Positions 31,903 to 41,157 of a stretch of 64,000 nt of DNA are shown here, piece by piece; position 1 is the first letter of the stretch, and every line of letters begins with the position of its first letter. The translations under genes were made by a program, and so were the position numbers. Below the pieces are notes generated by a model. That model did not search any database. It was given only the letters and a program-made list of their open reading frames with translations, and was not told where the DNA came from. The stretch comes from an uncultured Clostridia bacterium (GTDB taxonomy: Bacteria > Bacillota_A > Clostridia > Oscillospirales > Oscillospiraceae): contig CAMZIX010000001.1 in the NCBI GenBank assembly GCA_947307375.1, forward strand, positions 51,381 to 115,380, written 5' to 3'.

Positions 31903-32076
31903 TTATTTAAAGCAATTTAACCTTCCGTCGTAGATATAGCCGATCCCGGCCAGCTTTTGCTCCAGTTCCTCCCGGGCGATCCCAAGTTCCTCACAGAGAT
32001 CGTTCAGATCGAGATCTCCGTCGCGCAGCTTTGTATTGACATAGCTCAGCAAAATAAAAGGATCTTTCGGCAGCAT
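31903..32076 (-). CDS. DUF4250 small protein
   Basis: A 57-residue protein: MLPKDPFILLSYVNTKLRDG, then LDLNDLCEELGIAREELEQKL and IGYIYDGRLNCFK. The whole length matches the DUF4250 family common in Clostridia; function unknown, with a small helix-turn-helix-like look (LCEELGIAREELEQKL). The frame is open far beyond the start because it runs antisense to the acyltransferase gene; ATG 32076 has GGGGGAAAG upstream. Confidence 0.85.
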   Translation of the reverse strand: MLPKDPFILLSYVNTKLRDGDLDLNDLCEELGIAREELEQKLAGIGYIYDGRLNCFK

Positions 32077-32109
32077 ACGCTTTCCCCCGCTTTCTTTATT
32101 CATGCACGG

Positions 32110-32138
32110 ATTGTAACACAGACCGGACGTTCCGGCAA
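32110..32138 (-). promoter_or_regulatory. Promoter of the DUF4250 gene
   Basis: Minus strand TTGCCG (32133-32138), 17-base spacer, TACAAT (32110-32115). Confidence 0.55.
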
Positions 32139-32175
32139 GTCTGCGCTGCTTCCGTCCAGGAAAGGGCGTGAACAC

Positions 32176-33306
32176 TTGGACAGCTATTCCCGACATCAGA
32201 AGATCTGGCGGGTCCTCTACGCGCTCGCGAACCGCTGGATCTGCCGAAAATTCAACATGAAGCATGAGGATCTTGAGCTCGACGGTCCGGTCCTGCTGAT
32301 CCCCAATCACGTCTGCGCCTGGGATCCGCTGCTGGTGGCCATGAGTCTGCCGAAAAAGCAGATTTACTATGTCGCCAGCGAACACATCTTCCGTCTCGGC
32401 TTTGTGACGAAGCTGCTGGACTGGCTCGTCGGACCGATTTCGAGGCGCAAGGCCTCTTCCGGAGCGGACACGGTCAAGGCCTGCCTGCGGCATCTGCGGG
32501 ATGGTCACTCGATCTGTCTCTTCGCCGAAGGTGAACAGAGCTGGGACGGGCTGACGCAGCCCATCTTCCCCGCCACGGGAAAGCTGGCGCGCAGCTCCGG
32601 CGCGACGCTGGTGACCTATCGCCTGGAGGGCGGCTATCTCAGCCTGCCCCGCTGGGGTAAGGGCGTGCGCCGCGGCAGCGTTTACGGACATCCGGTAAAC
32701 GTCTATCCCCCCGAGCAGCTCAAGGCCATGAGCCCGGCGGAGATCAACGAGGCCATCCAGCGCGACATCTTTGAAGACGCCTGGGAGCGGCAGCGGATCT
32801 CGCCTGTCGCATACAAGGGCAAACGCCGTGCCGAGGGCCTGGAAAAGGCGCTGTATCTCTGCCCGCGCTGCCGGAAGATCGGCACGCTGCAGACCGGGGA
32901 CGACAAGCTCTTCTGCTCCTGCGGGCTGTCGCTTCGCTATGCGGAGACCGGCTTCTTCGAACCGGCGGAGCCCTTTGCCACGATCGCCGACTGGGAGAAA
33001 TGGCAGCGCGAGGCGCTTCATCATATGCGCAAGCCCGAGGGTGAGCTTTTGTTCAACGACGGGGATATGACGCTGAGCCGGATCGGCGCGGAGCACGCGG
33101 AGGAAACGCTCGGCAGCGGCGCGCTGTGCCAGTATGCCGACCGGATCTGCTTCGGCGAACGCGTGTTCATGCTTGCGGATATCAGCATCATGGCGATGGT
33201 GCAGGCCAATCTGCTGCTGTTCAGCTGTCAGGACGAATACTATCAGATCCGCTCCGAAAGCGGGGCGAATCTACGCAAATATCTGGAACTGTGGAAGGAG
33301 AAATGA
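32176..33306 (+). CDS. PlsC-like acyltransferase with C-terminal zinc-ribbon domain
   Basis: A 376-residue protein. The N-terminal half is a 1-acyl-glycerol-3-phosphate acyltransferase fold: catalytic NHVCAWD (His45-x4-Asp50), FAEGEQSWDG and a following PATGKLARSSGATLVT. The C-terminal half (about 225-376) is unusual, with CPRCRKIG ... FCSCG (a likely four-Cys zinc ribbon) and a beta-rich tail. The substrate is likely a lysophospholipid or related lipid. Start is TTG at 32176, 10 bases after AGGAAAGG; no better start exists. Confidence 0.78.
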   Translation: MDSYSRHQKIWRVLYALANRWICRKFNMKHEDLELDGPVLLIPNHVCAWDPLLVAMSLPKKQIYYVASEHIFRLGFVTKLLDWLVGPISRRKASSGADTVKACLRHLRDGHSICLFAEGEQSWDGLTQPIFPATGKLARSSGATLVTYRLEGGYLSLPRWGKGVRRGSVYGHPVNVYPPEQLKAMSPAEINEAIQRDIFEDAWERQRISPVAYKGKRRAEGLEKALYLCPRCRKIGTLQTGDDKLFCSCGLSLRYAETGFFEPAEPFATIADWEKWQREALHHMRKPEGELLFNDGDMTLSRIGAEHAEETLGSGALCQYADRICFGERVFMLADISIMAMVQANLLLFSCQDEYYQIRSESGANLRKYLELWKEK

Positions 33307-33307
33307 C

Positions 33308-34681
33308 ATGGATTACTCGGCTTCCAACCATCAACTCTGGGTTTTTATCATTCAGATCGGCCTGATCGCCGGCGCGATCCTGCTGGCGCAGCTGCTGCGT
33401 CAGCGCGTGCCCCTGATCCGCAAGAGCCTGATGCCGGTCGCGGTGCTCGCCGGATTTCTGCTTCTGATCGCCAAGTATCTCGGCCTCAGGCTGGACGAAC
33501 AGATCCTCGAGATGCTTGTGTATCACGGCATCGCGCTGGGCTTCATTGCGATGAGCCTGCGCGTTCCCGTGGGAAAGCAGGACTCAGGCGGGGATCTGAC
33601 CGGGCTCAAATCCGGCGCGGTCATTGTCAGCACCTATCTGATCCAGGGCATCACCGGTCTTTTGATCTCTCTCTTCCTGGCCTATACCTTTAAGCCCGGT
33701 CTGTTCAAGGCCGCGGGCCTGCTACTGCCGATGGGCTACGGCCAGGGGCCCGGCCAGGCCAACAACATCGGCTCCAGCTATGAGGCGCTCGGCTTTACCG
33801 GCGGGCGCAGCTTCGGCCTGTCGATCGCCGCGGCTGGCTATCTGGTCGCCTGTATCGTCGGCGTCGTCATTCTGAATATCCTCTCCCGCCGCGGCAAGCT
33901 GGGCGTCTCCAAGCGCTCGGAATCGGAACAGCCGAGCGTGGATTTCTTCCAGAGCGAGGATGAGATCCCGGTCTCCGATTCCATCGACAAGCTCTCGGTG
34001 CAGGTCGCGATGGTCGTGCTGGTCTATCTGGTCACTTATCTTGCGGCCTGGGGCATCACCTCCGGCATCGCGGCGCTCTCTCCGGGCCTTGCCGGCACGG
34101 TGAACACCCTGATCTGGGGCTTCAACTTCATCATCGGATCGGCGCTGGCGATCCTGGTGCGCGTGCTGCTGGAAAAGGCCAAAAAGGCCGGTGTGATCCG
34201 CCGCCAGTATCAGAACAACTACCTGCTCAACCGCATATCCGGCTTTTTCTTCGACATCATGATCGTCGCCGGCATCGCCTCCATCCGCCTGGAGGACATT
34301 CGCGGGCTCTGGCTGCTGTTCGTGCTGATGGCCGTCGCCGGCGCCGCCGTCACCTGGATCCACCTGCGCTTTGTCTGCAAGGGCGTCTATCGCCCCTACT
34401 ACTACGAGGGCCTGATCTCCATGTACGGCATGCTGACGGGCACGATCAGCTCCGGCGTGCTGCTGCTGCGCGAGATCGATCCCGACCTGTCCACGCCGGC
34501 CGCCAACAATCTGATCACCGGCAGCAGCTTCGGCATCATCCTCGGCGCGCCGATCCTGGTGCTCGTAGGTCTGGCGCCGAAGTCCGATCTGCTCTGCTGG
34601 ATCACGCTGGGTCTGGTCGCGGTCTACTACGGGCTGCTTTTGCTGTTGATCTTCAAGGCCAGAAAGAAAGCGAAAAAATAA
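33308..34681 (+). CDS. Sodium/glutamate symporter-like carrier (GltS/ESS family)
   Basis: A 457-residue membrane protein with about 12 hydrophobic segments. The reentrant-loop region GYGQGPGQANNIGSSYEALGFTGG (about 142-165) and the second-half GTISSGVLLLREIDPDLSTPAANN are hallmarks of GltS. A central charged loop (SKRSESEQPSVDFFQSEDEIPVSDS) links the two halves. Family members use Na+ to import glutamate; the substrate here is inferred. AGGAG overlaps the acyltransferase stop, so the genes are coupled. Confidence 0.8.
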   Translation: MDYSASNHQLWVFIIQIGLIAGAILLAQLLRQRVPLIRKSLMPVAVLAGFLLLIAKYLGLRLDEQILEMLVYHGIALGFIAMSLRVPVGKQDSGGDLTGLKSGAVIVSTYLIQGITGLLISLFLAYTFKPGLFKAAGLLLPMGYGQGPGQANNIGSSYEALGFTGGRSFGLSIAAAGYLVACIVGVVILNILSRRGKLGVSKRSESEQPSVDFFQSEDEIPVSDSIDKLSVQVAMVVLVYLVTYLAAWGITSGIAALSPGLAGTVNTLIWGFNFIIGSALAILVRVLLEKAKKAGVIRRQYQNNYLLNRISGFFFDIMIVAGIASIRLEDIRGLWLLFVLMAVAGAAVTWIHLRFVCKGVYRPYYYEGLISMYGMLTGTISSGVLLLREIDPDLSTPAANNLITGSSFGIILGAPILVLVGLAPKSDLLCWITLGLVAVYYGLLLLLIFKARKKAKK

Positions 34682-34730
34682 GCCGCTCCCCTCTGTTTTT
34701 CAAAATCCGAGTCCTCGGATGTGATAGCAT

Positions 34731-34765
34731 ACGCTCGCTGCTGAAACAGGCAGCGAGCGTTTTTT
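34731..34765 (+). terminator. Terminator of the acyltransferase-GltS unit
   Basis: Perfect 11-bp stem (34731-34741 with 34750-34760), T-run to 34765. Confidence 0.88.
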
Positions 34766-34823
34766 GTTATAGATTCTGCGGATCCGGTCCATAATACAGA
34801 TATTACAAGGCGGGAGGCGGCTC

Positions 34824-35618
34824 ATGCGCTTTGTCCGGAATCTGGTTTACTCCCTGCGGCGCTATCGTTTTCTGCTGCGGCAGCTGGTGCTGCGCGATTT
34901 CAAAGTAAAATACAAGCGCAGCGTCCTCGGCGTGGCCTGGAGCCTGCTGTATCCGCTGCTGACGATGAGCGTGCTGGCCCTCGTGTTTTCCAACGTCTTT
35001 CGCTTTTCCACGCCCGGCGTCAGCTATATTGCCTATCTGCTGATCGGGCTGACCTGGTTCAACTATTTCAGCGAGGCCTCCAATCTCTGCATGAGCACGA
35101 TCGTCGCCAACTTCCCGCTCATCAACAAGGTCTATGTGCCGAAGTACATCTTTCCGCTGTCAAAATGTCTCTTCGTCGGCATGAATTTTCTGCTGACGCT
35201 GATCCCGCTTTATCTTGTTATCCTGCTGACCGGGACCGGGCTGTGCTGGCAGCATCTGCTGCTGCCCTACTGCTTTCTCTGCCTGTTTCTGTTCACGCTG
35301 GGCCTGGGCTTTTTCCTGGCGGCGGTCTCTGTTTTTCTGCGCGACATGTTTTACATTTACGGCATCGTTCTCTCGCTGTGGATGTATCTCACGCCGGTGA
35401 TGTACGACATCGACATCATCTCGAACCAAAGGCTCCGCTTTCTGATGTCGCTCAACCCGCTCTATCAGCTGATCCGCTTCGCCCGGACGGTGATCCTGTC
35501 GCACGCGACGCCGAGTCCCGCTCAGTTTGCCGCCTGCGCCCTTCCCGCGCTGCTGGCGCTGGCGTTCGGAGCCTGGGTGTTCAAAAAGAAGCAGGATCAA
35601 TTTGTGTATTACATGTAG
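34824..35618 (+). CDS. ABC-2 type polysaccharide exporter permease (TagG/RfbA-like)
   Basis: A 264-residue permease with six hydrophobic segments. RDFKVKYKRSVLGVAWSLLYPLLTMSVLALVFSNVFRF at the start is the classic ABC-2 polysaccharide-transporter entry. The family exports undecaprenyl-linked teichoic acid or O-antigen-type polymers. Partner ATPase follows in a coupled frame. I see no strong promoter in the 60 bases upstream. Confidence 0.9.
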   Translation: MRFVRNLVYSLRRYRFLLRQLVLRDFKVKYKRSVLGVAWSLLYPLLTMSVLALVFSNVFRFSTPGVSYIAYLLIGLTWFNYFSEASNLCMSTIVANFPLINKVYVPKYIFPLSKCLFVGMNFLLTLIPLYLVILLTGTGLCWQHLLLPYCFLCLFLFTLGLGFFLAAVSVFLRDMFYIYGIVLSLWMYLTPVMYDIDIISNQRLRFLMSLNPLYQLIRFARTVILSHATPSPAQFAACALPALLALAFGAWVFKKKQDQFVYYM

Positions 35619-35626
35619 GTGTTCGG

Positions 35627-36406
35627 ATGGAACTCCCGATGATCCGGGCGCAGGGCCTGGGGATGCAATTCAATCTCGGCATCGACCGGGGCTTTTCGCT
35701 CAAGCAGGGCTTTGTCGACTGCTTTGATCCGAAAAGACGGGCCGAGCGGCGGCGGCGCGCTGAATTCTGGGCGCTGCGCGATCTGAGCTTTTCCGTCTCC
35801 CGCGGAGAGGTCGTCGGCCTGATCGGCGCCAACGGCGCCGGGAAATCGACGCTTTTGAAGCTGGTGGCCGGGGTGCTGAAGCCCAGCGAAGGCACGCTGA
35901 CGGTCCGCGGCAGCATCTGCCCGATGATCGAGCTCGGCGCCGGGATCGACATGGAGCTCACCGCGCGGGAGAACATCTTTCTCAATGCCGCCGTCATGGG
36001 CTATTCCGAGCGATTCATCCGCTCGAAATTCGACGAGATCGTCTCTTTCTCGGAGCTTGAGGACTTTCTGGACGTGCCGGTGCGAAACTTTTCTTCCGGC
36101 ATGACGGCGCGCCTGGCCTTTTCGGTTGCCACGGTCGTGGAGCCGGAGATCCTGATCGTGGACGAGATCCTGTCCGTCGGCGATCTGGCCTTTCAGGCGA
36201 AAAGCGAGGCGAAAATGCTGCAGATGATCCACGGCGGCACGACGGTGCTCTACGTCTCCCATTCGACCGCGTCCATCCGCGCGCTCTGCAGCCGGGTCAT
36301 CTGGCTCGAGCACGGGCGCATGCGGGCGATCGGACCGGCGGATGAGATCTGTTCGCGCTACGAAAACAACGCGCTCCCCTGCCTGTATCCCGGCGCGGCC
36401 ATGTAA
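35627..36406 (+). CDS. ABC transporter ATPase for polysaccharide export (TagH/KpsT-like)
   Basis: A 259-residue ATPase: Walker A GANGAGKS (67-74), signature FSSGM (155-159), Walker B ILIVDE (175-180), D-loop SVGD and switch His in SHST (211-214). The first 50 residues carry the extended basic segment (FDPKRRAERRRRAEFWALRDL) found in TagH/Wzt proteins. There is no C-terminal carbohydrate-binding domain, so chain-end recognition of the Wzt type is not expected. ATG 35627 is used; ATG 35639 is an alternative. Confidence 0.92.
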   Translation: MELPMIRAQGLGMQFNLGIDRGFSLKQGFVDCFDPKRRAERRRRAEFWALRDLSFSVSRGEVVGLIGANGAGKSTLLKLVAGVLKPSEGTLTVRGSICPMIELGAGIDMELTARENIFLNAAVMGYSERFIRSKFDEIVSFSELEDFLDVPVRNFSSGMTARLAFSVATVVEPEILIVDEILSVGDLAFQAKSEAKMLQMIHGGTTVLYVSHSTASIRALCSRVIWLEHGRMRAIGPADEICSRYENNALPCLYPGAAM

Positions 36407-36420
36407 GGACGGAGGATTGA

Positions 36421-37467
36421 ATGACGAAAATACTCTCCCTCGTCGTACCGGTCTATAACACAGAGGCCTGGCTGCGCCGCTGTCTTGATTCCGTGCTGCT
36501 CGAGGTGCTTTCGGACGAACTGGAGCTGATCGCCGTCAACGACGGCAGTACGGACGGTTCGCTTGCGATCCTGCGGGAGTATCAGACGCGCTTCCCGGGC
36601 ATGTTTGTTCTGATCGACAAAGAAAACGGCGGTCACGGCTCCGCGATCAATATCGGCCTGCAGGCTGCCGCCGGGCGGTATTTCCGCGTGCTTGACAGCG
36701 ACGACTGGTTTGACACGCCGAATTTCCTGCGCTGGATGGCCTGCCTTTCCGATTGTGCGGAAGATCTGATCGTCACGCCCTATTCGCAGGAATACGCCCG
36801 AAGTGGAGCGGAGATCGACCATGACTATCCTTTTCTGGAGCACGGGCGGACCTATGCGCCGGAAGACATTGACTGGCAGGAGGGCATGGACTATTTCTGC
36901 CTCGCAGCCTCCGCCTGGCGGACGCAGCTGTTGAGAGAATGCGGAATGAAGCTGCCGGACAAATGCAGCTATGTGGACATGGAGTACAATCTCCGGCCCT
37001 TCCCCTTCGTTCGCAGTTTTCGTTTTTTTAAGTTCCCGGTCTATCGTTATTATATCGGACGGGCAGAGCAGAGCATGGATCCGGCCGTCATGCGTCGGCA
37101 GACGCCGATGCACCAGCGCGTGCTCTGCCGGCTGATCGACTATTACGCGGATCGGGCCGAAAGCCTGAGCGACGGAAAACGGCGCTATATGCTGCTGATG
37201 ATCTGGTACATGCTGCACACGCACTGCCAGCTTCTCTGCCTGAGAAACGGGGATCGGCTCAAATCCTTCCGCGAGATCCGCGCCCTGGACGCCTGGATCC
37301 GAAGCCGATCGCCTGAGATCTACGCCTGGGGCGAGCGCATCCCTTATCTGCGCTTCAGCCGCAGGCTCGGCTACCGCAACGTGCTTCTGGACCGGCGCGT
37401 CACCGGGCTTTTGCTGGAGCTGCGGCAGAGCCTGCTCCGCTTGCAGGGATCCGAGGGTCTGCCATGA
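36421..37467 (+). CDS. Family 2 glycosyltransferase
   Basis: A 348-residue GT-A fold enzyme: SLVVPVYNTEAWLRRCLDSVL (about 5-25), AVNDGSTDGS and the metal-binding RVLDSDDWFD (about 92-101). The donor and acceptor sugars are unknown. The C-terminal third is basic and helical with no recognised domain. Cytoplasmic, likely acting on the growing lipid-linked polymer exported by the ABC pair. Overlaps the next gene by 4 bases. Confidence 0.88.
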   Translation: MTKILSLVVPVYNTEAWLRRCLDSVLLEVLSDELELIAVNDGSTDGSLAILREYQTRFPGMFVLIDKENGGHGSAINIGLQAAAGRYFRVLDSDDWFDTPNFLRWMACLSDCAEDLIVTPYSQEYARSGAEIDHDYPFLEHGRTYAPEDIDWQEGMDYFCLAASAWRTQLLRECGMKLPDKCSYVDMEYNLRPFPFVRSFRFFKFPVYRYYIGRAEQSMDPAVMRRQTPMHQRVLCRLIDYYADRAESLSDGKRRYMLLMIWYMLHTHCQLLCLRNGDRLKSFREIRALDAWIRSRSPEIYAWGERIPYLRFSRRLGYRNVLLDRRVTGLLLELRQSLLRLQGSEGLP

Positions 37468-38726
37468 AACGCATCCTGGTCATCAGCTGGTTCTATCCGC
37501 CGATCAATTCCTCGGAGGCGCTCGTCACCGCGAAGCTGCTGAAGTACTCCCGCTATGAATACGACGTCTTTACGCAGGGACGCTCGGAGGCCTGGTCCTA
37601 CGGGCGCGACCCGGATCTGCCGGCAGGCGGCAATCAGCGCCGCATAGCCGCGGAAAGCGGCGAGCTCAGCCTATGGGCAGAGGAGGCGGTGCGGTTTTTT
37701 GAAGCGCACAGGGCGGATTACGATCTCATCATGACGCGCTCAATGCCGCCGGAATGTCATCTGGCGGGTCTGCGCATCAAGCAGCGTTTTCCGGATGTGC
37801 GCTGGATCGCGTCCTTCGGCGATCCGATCGCCCGCAACCCCTATGAGATCCTCGGCGGTTTATGGAGTCCCTATTCCTTGAAAAGCCCGATCAATCAAAA
37901 CCGCTCTCTGCGTTTTCGGCTATCCCCGCTGCGCCTGGTGCGGGACACGATATGGACGCTGCGCAGCGCCTCCGCCGTCCAGCGTCGGCGCATGCTTGAA
38001 TCGATCGAAGAAAACACACTGCGTCTTGCCGACCGCTTGGTCTTCAACAATACCTCGCAGCAGCAATATATGCTCGGCGGCAAGCGCCGGGAGGACAAAT
38101 CCGTGATCCTTCGCCACAGCTTCGATCCCGCGCTGTATCCCAAAGCGGTGCCGAACGGAGCGCGGCAAAAGCTTCGTTTCGTCTTTCTGGGTCAGCTCAA
38201 CGAAATCCGTTCGCCGCAGCCGCTTTTTCAGGCCATTCATATGCTGAAAGAGAGTATGCCGGAACTCCCGGAGCGCGCGGAATTCCTGTTTTTCGGCGAA
38301 ATGCCCGATGCGGCCCTGGCGTCCGTTCTGCGCCTGGAGATCGGCGAGCTTGTTCAGGTACGCAGGCCGATCTCCTATCGGCAAAGTCTGGCGGAAGCTG
38401 CCGCCGCGGACTGGCTGCTGCACATCGACGGCAACATCGGTGCCGTCTGCGGGGAAAATATCTTTTTTGCCGGCAAGCTGGCCGATTACTTCGGCGCGGG
38501 AAAGCCGATCCTGGCCGTCACGATGGCGGAAGGCGACGCCGCAGACTGTCTGCGGCGTGCGGGCGCGCTGCTGCTGTCCTTCAGCGTCAACGAGATCAAA
38601 CAGGCTCTGTTTCAAATCATTTTCCGCGGTAAACGGATCCACATGGACACAGCGTATCTGCAAAGCTTTTCCGCGCCGCAAGTGGCTGCGATCCTGGACG
38701 AAAAGGTGGTGAAGCCGCTGCTTTGA
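37464..38726 (+). CDS. Glycosyltransferase-like protein (GT-B, group 4/1 style)
   Basis: A 420-residue GT-B-like enzyme. N-terminal KRILVISWFYPPINSSEALVTAKLLKYS is the usual GT-B start; the C-terminal half has LRFVFLGQLNEIRSPQPLFQAI and FFAGKLADYFGAGKPILAVT, a weakened version of the GT4 donor-binding E-x7-E region. Substrates unknown. Coupled at both ends (ATGA and TTGA overlaps). Confidence 0.8.
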   Translation: MKRILVISWFYPPINSSEALVTAKLLKYSRYEYDVFTQGRSEAWSYGRDPDLPAGGNQRRIAAESGELSLWAEEAVRFFEAHRADYDLIMTRSMPPECHLAGLRIKQRFPDVRWIASFGDPIARNPYEILGGLWSPYSLKSPINQNRSLRFRLSPLRLVRDTIWTLRSASAVQRRRMLESIEENTLRLADRLVFNNTSQQQYMLGGKRREDKSVILRHSFDPALYPKAVPNGARQKLRFVFLGQLNEIRSPQPLFQAIHMLKESMPELPERAEFLFFGEMPDAALASVLRLEIGELVQVRRPISYRQSLAEAAAADWLLHIDGNIGAVCGENIFFAGKLADYFGAGKPILAVTMAEGDAADCLRRAGALLLSFSVNEIKQALFQIIFRGKRIHMDTAYLQSFSAPQVAAILDEKVVKPLL

Positions 38727-40006
38727 GCACGAAACACATCAAAACCCTGATCGTCGGCGGAGGCGTGAGCGGACTCTGCGCCGCGCTGGCTCTGGGACCG
38801 GAGACGGCGATCCTCGAAAAAGAGGACAAACCCGGCGGCTACTGCCGCAGCATCCAGCAGGACGGCTTTCTCTGGGACTATGCCGGGCATTTTTTTCATT
38901 TTCAAACGGAACCTGGCCGGCGTTTTTTCCTCTCGATGTTTCCGCCCGAGGAGCTGGCGGAACGGGAAAAGAACTGTCAGATCCTCTATCACGGGCACAG
39001 GATCGATTATCCTTTTCAAAGCCATATCCATCAGCTTGAGAAAGCCGAGCTGATCGACTGCCTGTATGATCTGTTCCACCGCCGGCCGAAAGAACGCTGC
39101 GGCAGCTTTCTGGAGCTTCTGGAGGGCAGTTACGGCCATGCCGTCACCGAAAAGTTCCTGCGGCCGTACAACGAGAAGCTCTATGCCTGTCCGCTCGACA
39201 CGCTCGATCCCGCCGCCATGGGCCGCTTCTTCCCCGCCGTCGAGCTGTCGGAGATCATCGACAGTATGAAGGGACGCGAAGCGAGCTCATACAACAGCCG
39301 TTTTTTCTATCCGAAGGGCGGCGCGGGCGCGCTGATCGAGGCGCTGTGTCGGAAGCTGGAGCCCGGCGTTCTGCTGACCGGACGGCAGCTGGTTTCCGTT
39401 GACACCGAACGAAAGCTCGCCTGTGACGACCGGGGCGCATCCTATCACTATGACGTTTTGATCAACACAGCTCCGCTCAACCGCTTCCTGCCGCTGCTCG
39501 ACCGAGGGGCGATGTCATCGTATGCGAACAGCCTGAGCTGGAACAAGGTGCTGGTGCTGAATCTCGGTTTTGAGCGAAAAGCGTCGGATCCGGCGATCCA
39601 TTGGCTGTATGTGCCCGGCTCGGAGGCGGACTACTACCGCGTCGGCTTTTACGACAACATTCTGGGCACGGACCGAGCCAGCCTCTATGCGGAGATCGGC
39701 TTTGCGTCCGATGCGGTCGTCCGCCCTGAGGCGGAATTGGCGAGTACCCTGCGGGCTTTGCACGCGCAGGGTCTGATCCGGGAGGACAACCGGCTGCTTT
39801 CCCATACCGCCCTGCTGATGGATCCGGCCTATGTCCATCTGCGGCCCGATACGGGCGAAACCGTGCGTGTCGTCAAAGAGAGGCTGGCCGAAGCGGATAT
39901 TGCCTGCATCGGACGATACGGCGGCTGGCGCTACTGCTCGACGGAGGACTGCATGCTCGAGGCCTTCGCTTTGGCCGGGCGGCTGAAAGAACGGTGCAAA
40001 GCATGA
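38723..40006 (+). CDS. UDP-galactopyranose mutase/protoporphyrinogen oxidase-like flavoprotein
   Basis: A 427-residue FAD-binding protein of the amine-oxidase superfamily. The dinucleotide motif is IVGGGVSGLCAALALG (10-25), followed by LEKEDKPGGYCRS and a GHFFHF segment. PYNEKLYACPLDTLD and FFYPKGGAGALIEAL resemble UDP-galactopyranose mutase and sugar-associated NAD(P)-binding flavoproteins. A galactofuranose role is plausible from context but residues specific for Glf cannot be confirmed by eye. Start TTG overlaps the previous stop (TTGA). Confidence 0.7.
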   Translation: MSTKHIKTLIVGGGVSGLCAALALGPETAILEKEDKPGGYCRSIQQDGFLWDYAGHFFHFQTEPGRRFFLSMFPPEELAEREKNCQILYHGHRIDYPFQSHIHQLEKAELIDCLYDLFHRRPKERCGSFLELLEGSYGHAVTEKFLRPYNEKLYACPLDTLDPAAMGRFFPAVELSEIIDSMKGREASSYNSRFFYPKGGAGALIEALCRKLEPGVLLTGRQLVSVDTERKLACDDRGASYHYDVLINTAPLNRFLPLLDRGAMSSYANSLSWNKVLVLNLGFERKASDPAIHWLYVPGSEADYYRVGFYDNILGTDRASLYAEIGFASDAVVRPEAELASTLRALHAQGLIREDNRLLSHTALLMDPAYVHLRPDTGETVRVVKERLAEADIACIGRYGGWRYCSTEDCMLEAFALAGRLKERCKA

Positions 40007-41157
40007 TCCGCGTGCTCAGCATTTTCGGCACCCGGCCGGAGGCGATCAAAATGGCGCCGCTGATCCTGGAGCTGGAGCGCCGCCCGGAGATCCGCAGCAC
40101 GGTCTGCGTGACCGCCCAGCACCGGCAGATGCTCGACCAGGTACTTGCGCTTTTCGGCATCGTGCCGGACTATGATCTGAATATCATGCACAGGAATCAG
40201 AGTCTTTCCGAAATCACAACGGCAGCCTTGCACGGTCTGGAGCCAGTCATCCAAGAGCTTTCGCCCGATCTTCTGCTGGTGCACGGGGACACGAGCACCT
40301 GTTTGTCCGGCGCGCTGGCCGCGTATTATCAGCAGATCCCGATCGGGCACGTCGAGGCCGGCCTGCGCAGCTACGACAAATACAGTCCCTTTCCCGAGGA
40401 GATGAACCGGCAGATGACCGACCGACTGAGCGATCTGCTTTTTGCGCCGACGGAATTGAATCGGGATCAGCTGCTGCGGGAAGGGATCCCGGCGGAGCGT
40501 ATCTTTGTCACCGGCAACACCGTCGTCGACGCGCTGCGCCTCACGCTGAAGCACGATGATTCCACGCCGATCCCCTTTGATGCAAAGCCTGATCAGCGCC
40601 TGCTTTTGCTGACCGCTCACCGGCGGGAGAACTTCGGCGAACCGCTCCGGCAGATTTACCGCGCCGCGCGGCGGCTGGCCGACAGCTTTGACGATCTGCT
40701 GATCCTCTGTCCGCTGCATCCCAACCCCGCCGTCCGAAGCGCCGCGCATGAAATCCTCTCCGGCTGCGGGCGGATCAAGCTGATCGAGCCGCCGGATGTC
40801 CTGCGTTTTCACAGACTGCTCGCCCGCGCCTGTCTGATCCTGACCGACAGCGGCGGCATCCAGGAGGAGGCGGTCGCCCTGAACAAACCCGTTCTCGTTT
40901 TGCGCGCCACGACCGAGCGGCCGGAGGGCGTCGAGTCCGGCGCGCTGCGGCTGATCGGCACGGATGAGGCATCTGTGTTTCGCGAGGCCAGCCGCCTGCT
41001 CCGCGATCCAGACGAGCTCATGAGAATGAGCGCCGCCGTCAATCCCTTCGGTGACGGACACGCCAGCGAACGCATCGCGGACATCATCGAGGCGCAGCTG
41101 TCCCCTTACAAAGCAAATGATAAACCTTCTGTTCAAACTACATACGCATATCCGTAA
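40003..41157 (+). CDS. wecB: UDP-N-acetylglucosamine 2-epimerase (non-hydrolysing)
   Basis: Converts UDP-GlcNAc to UDP-ManNAc, used in teichoic-acid linkage units and other surface polymers. The 384-residue protein shows FGTRPEAIKMAPL (7-19), LLVHGDTSTCLSGALAAYY, GHVEAGLRSYDKYSPFPEEMNR and the late DSGGIQEEA, which are the family's active-site and UDP-binding segments. ATG 40003 overlaps the flavoprotein stop (ATGA). Confidence 0.93.
   Translation: MIRVLSIFGTRPEAIKMAPLILELERRPEIRSTVCVTAQHRQMLDQVLALFGIVPDYDLNIMHRNQSLSEITTAALHGLEPVIQELSPDLLLVHGDTSTCLSGALAAYYQQIPIGHVEAGLRSYDKYSPFPEEMNRQMTDRLSDLLFAPTELNRDQLLREGIPAERIFVTGNTVVDALRLTLKHDDSTPIPFDAKPDQRLLLLTAHRRENFGEPLRQIYRAARRLADSFDDLLILCPLHPNPAVRSAAHEILSGCGRIKLIEPPDVLRFHRLLARACLILTDSGGIQEEAVALNKPVLVLRATTERPEGVESGALRLIGTDEASVFREASRLLRDPDELMRMSAAVNPFGDGHASERIADIIEAQLSPYKANDKPSVQTTYAYP

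Noticed and set aside
31903..33096. 397-codon minus-strand frame
   Set aside because: Only its last 57 codons (DUF4250) are real; the rest is antisense to the acyltransferase.
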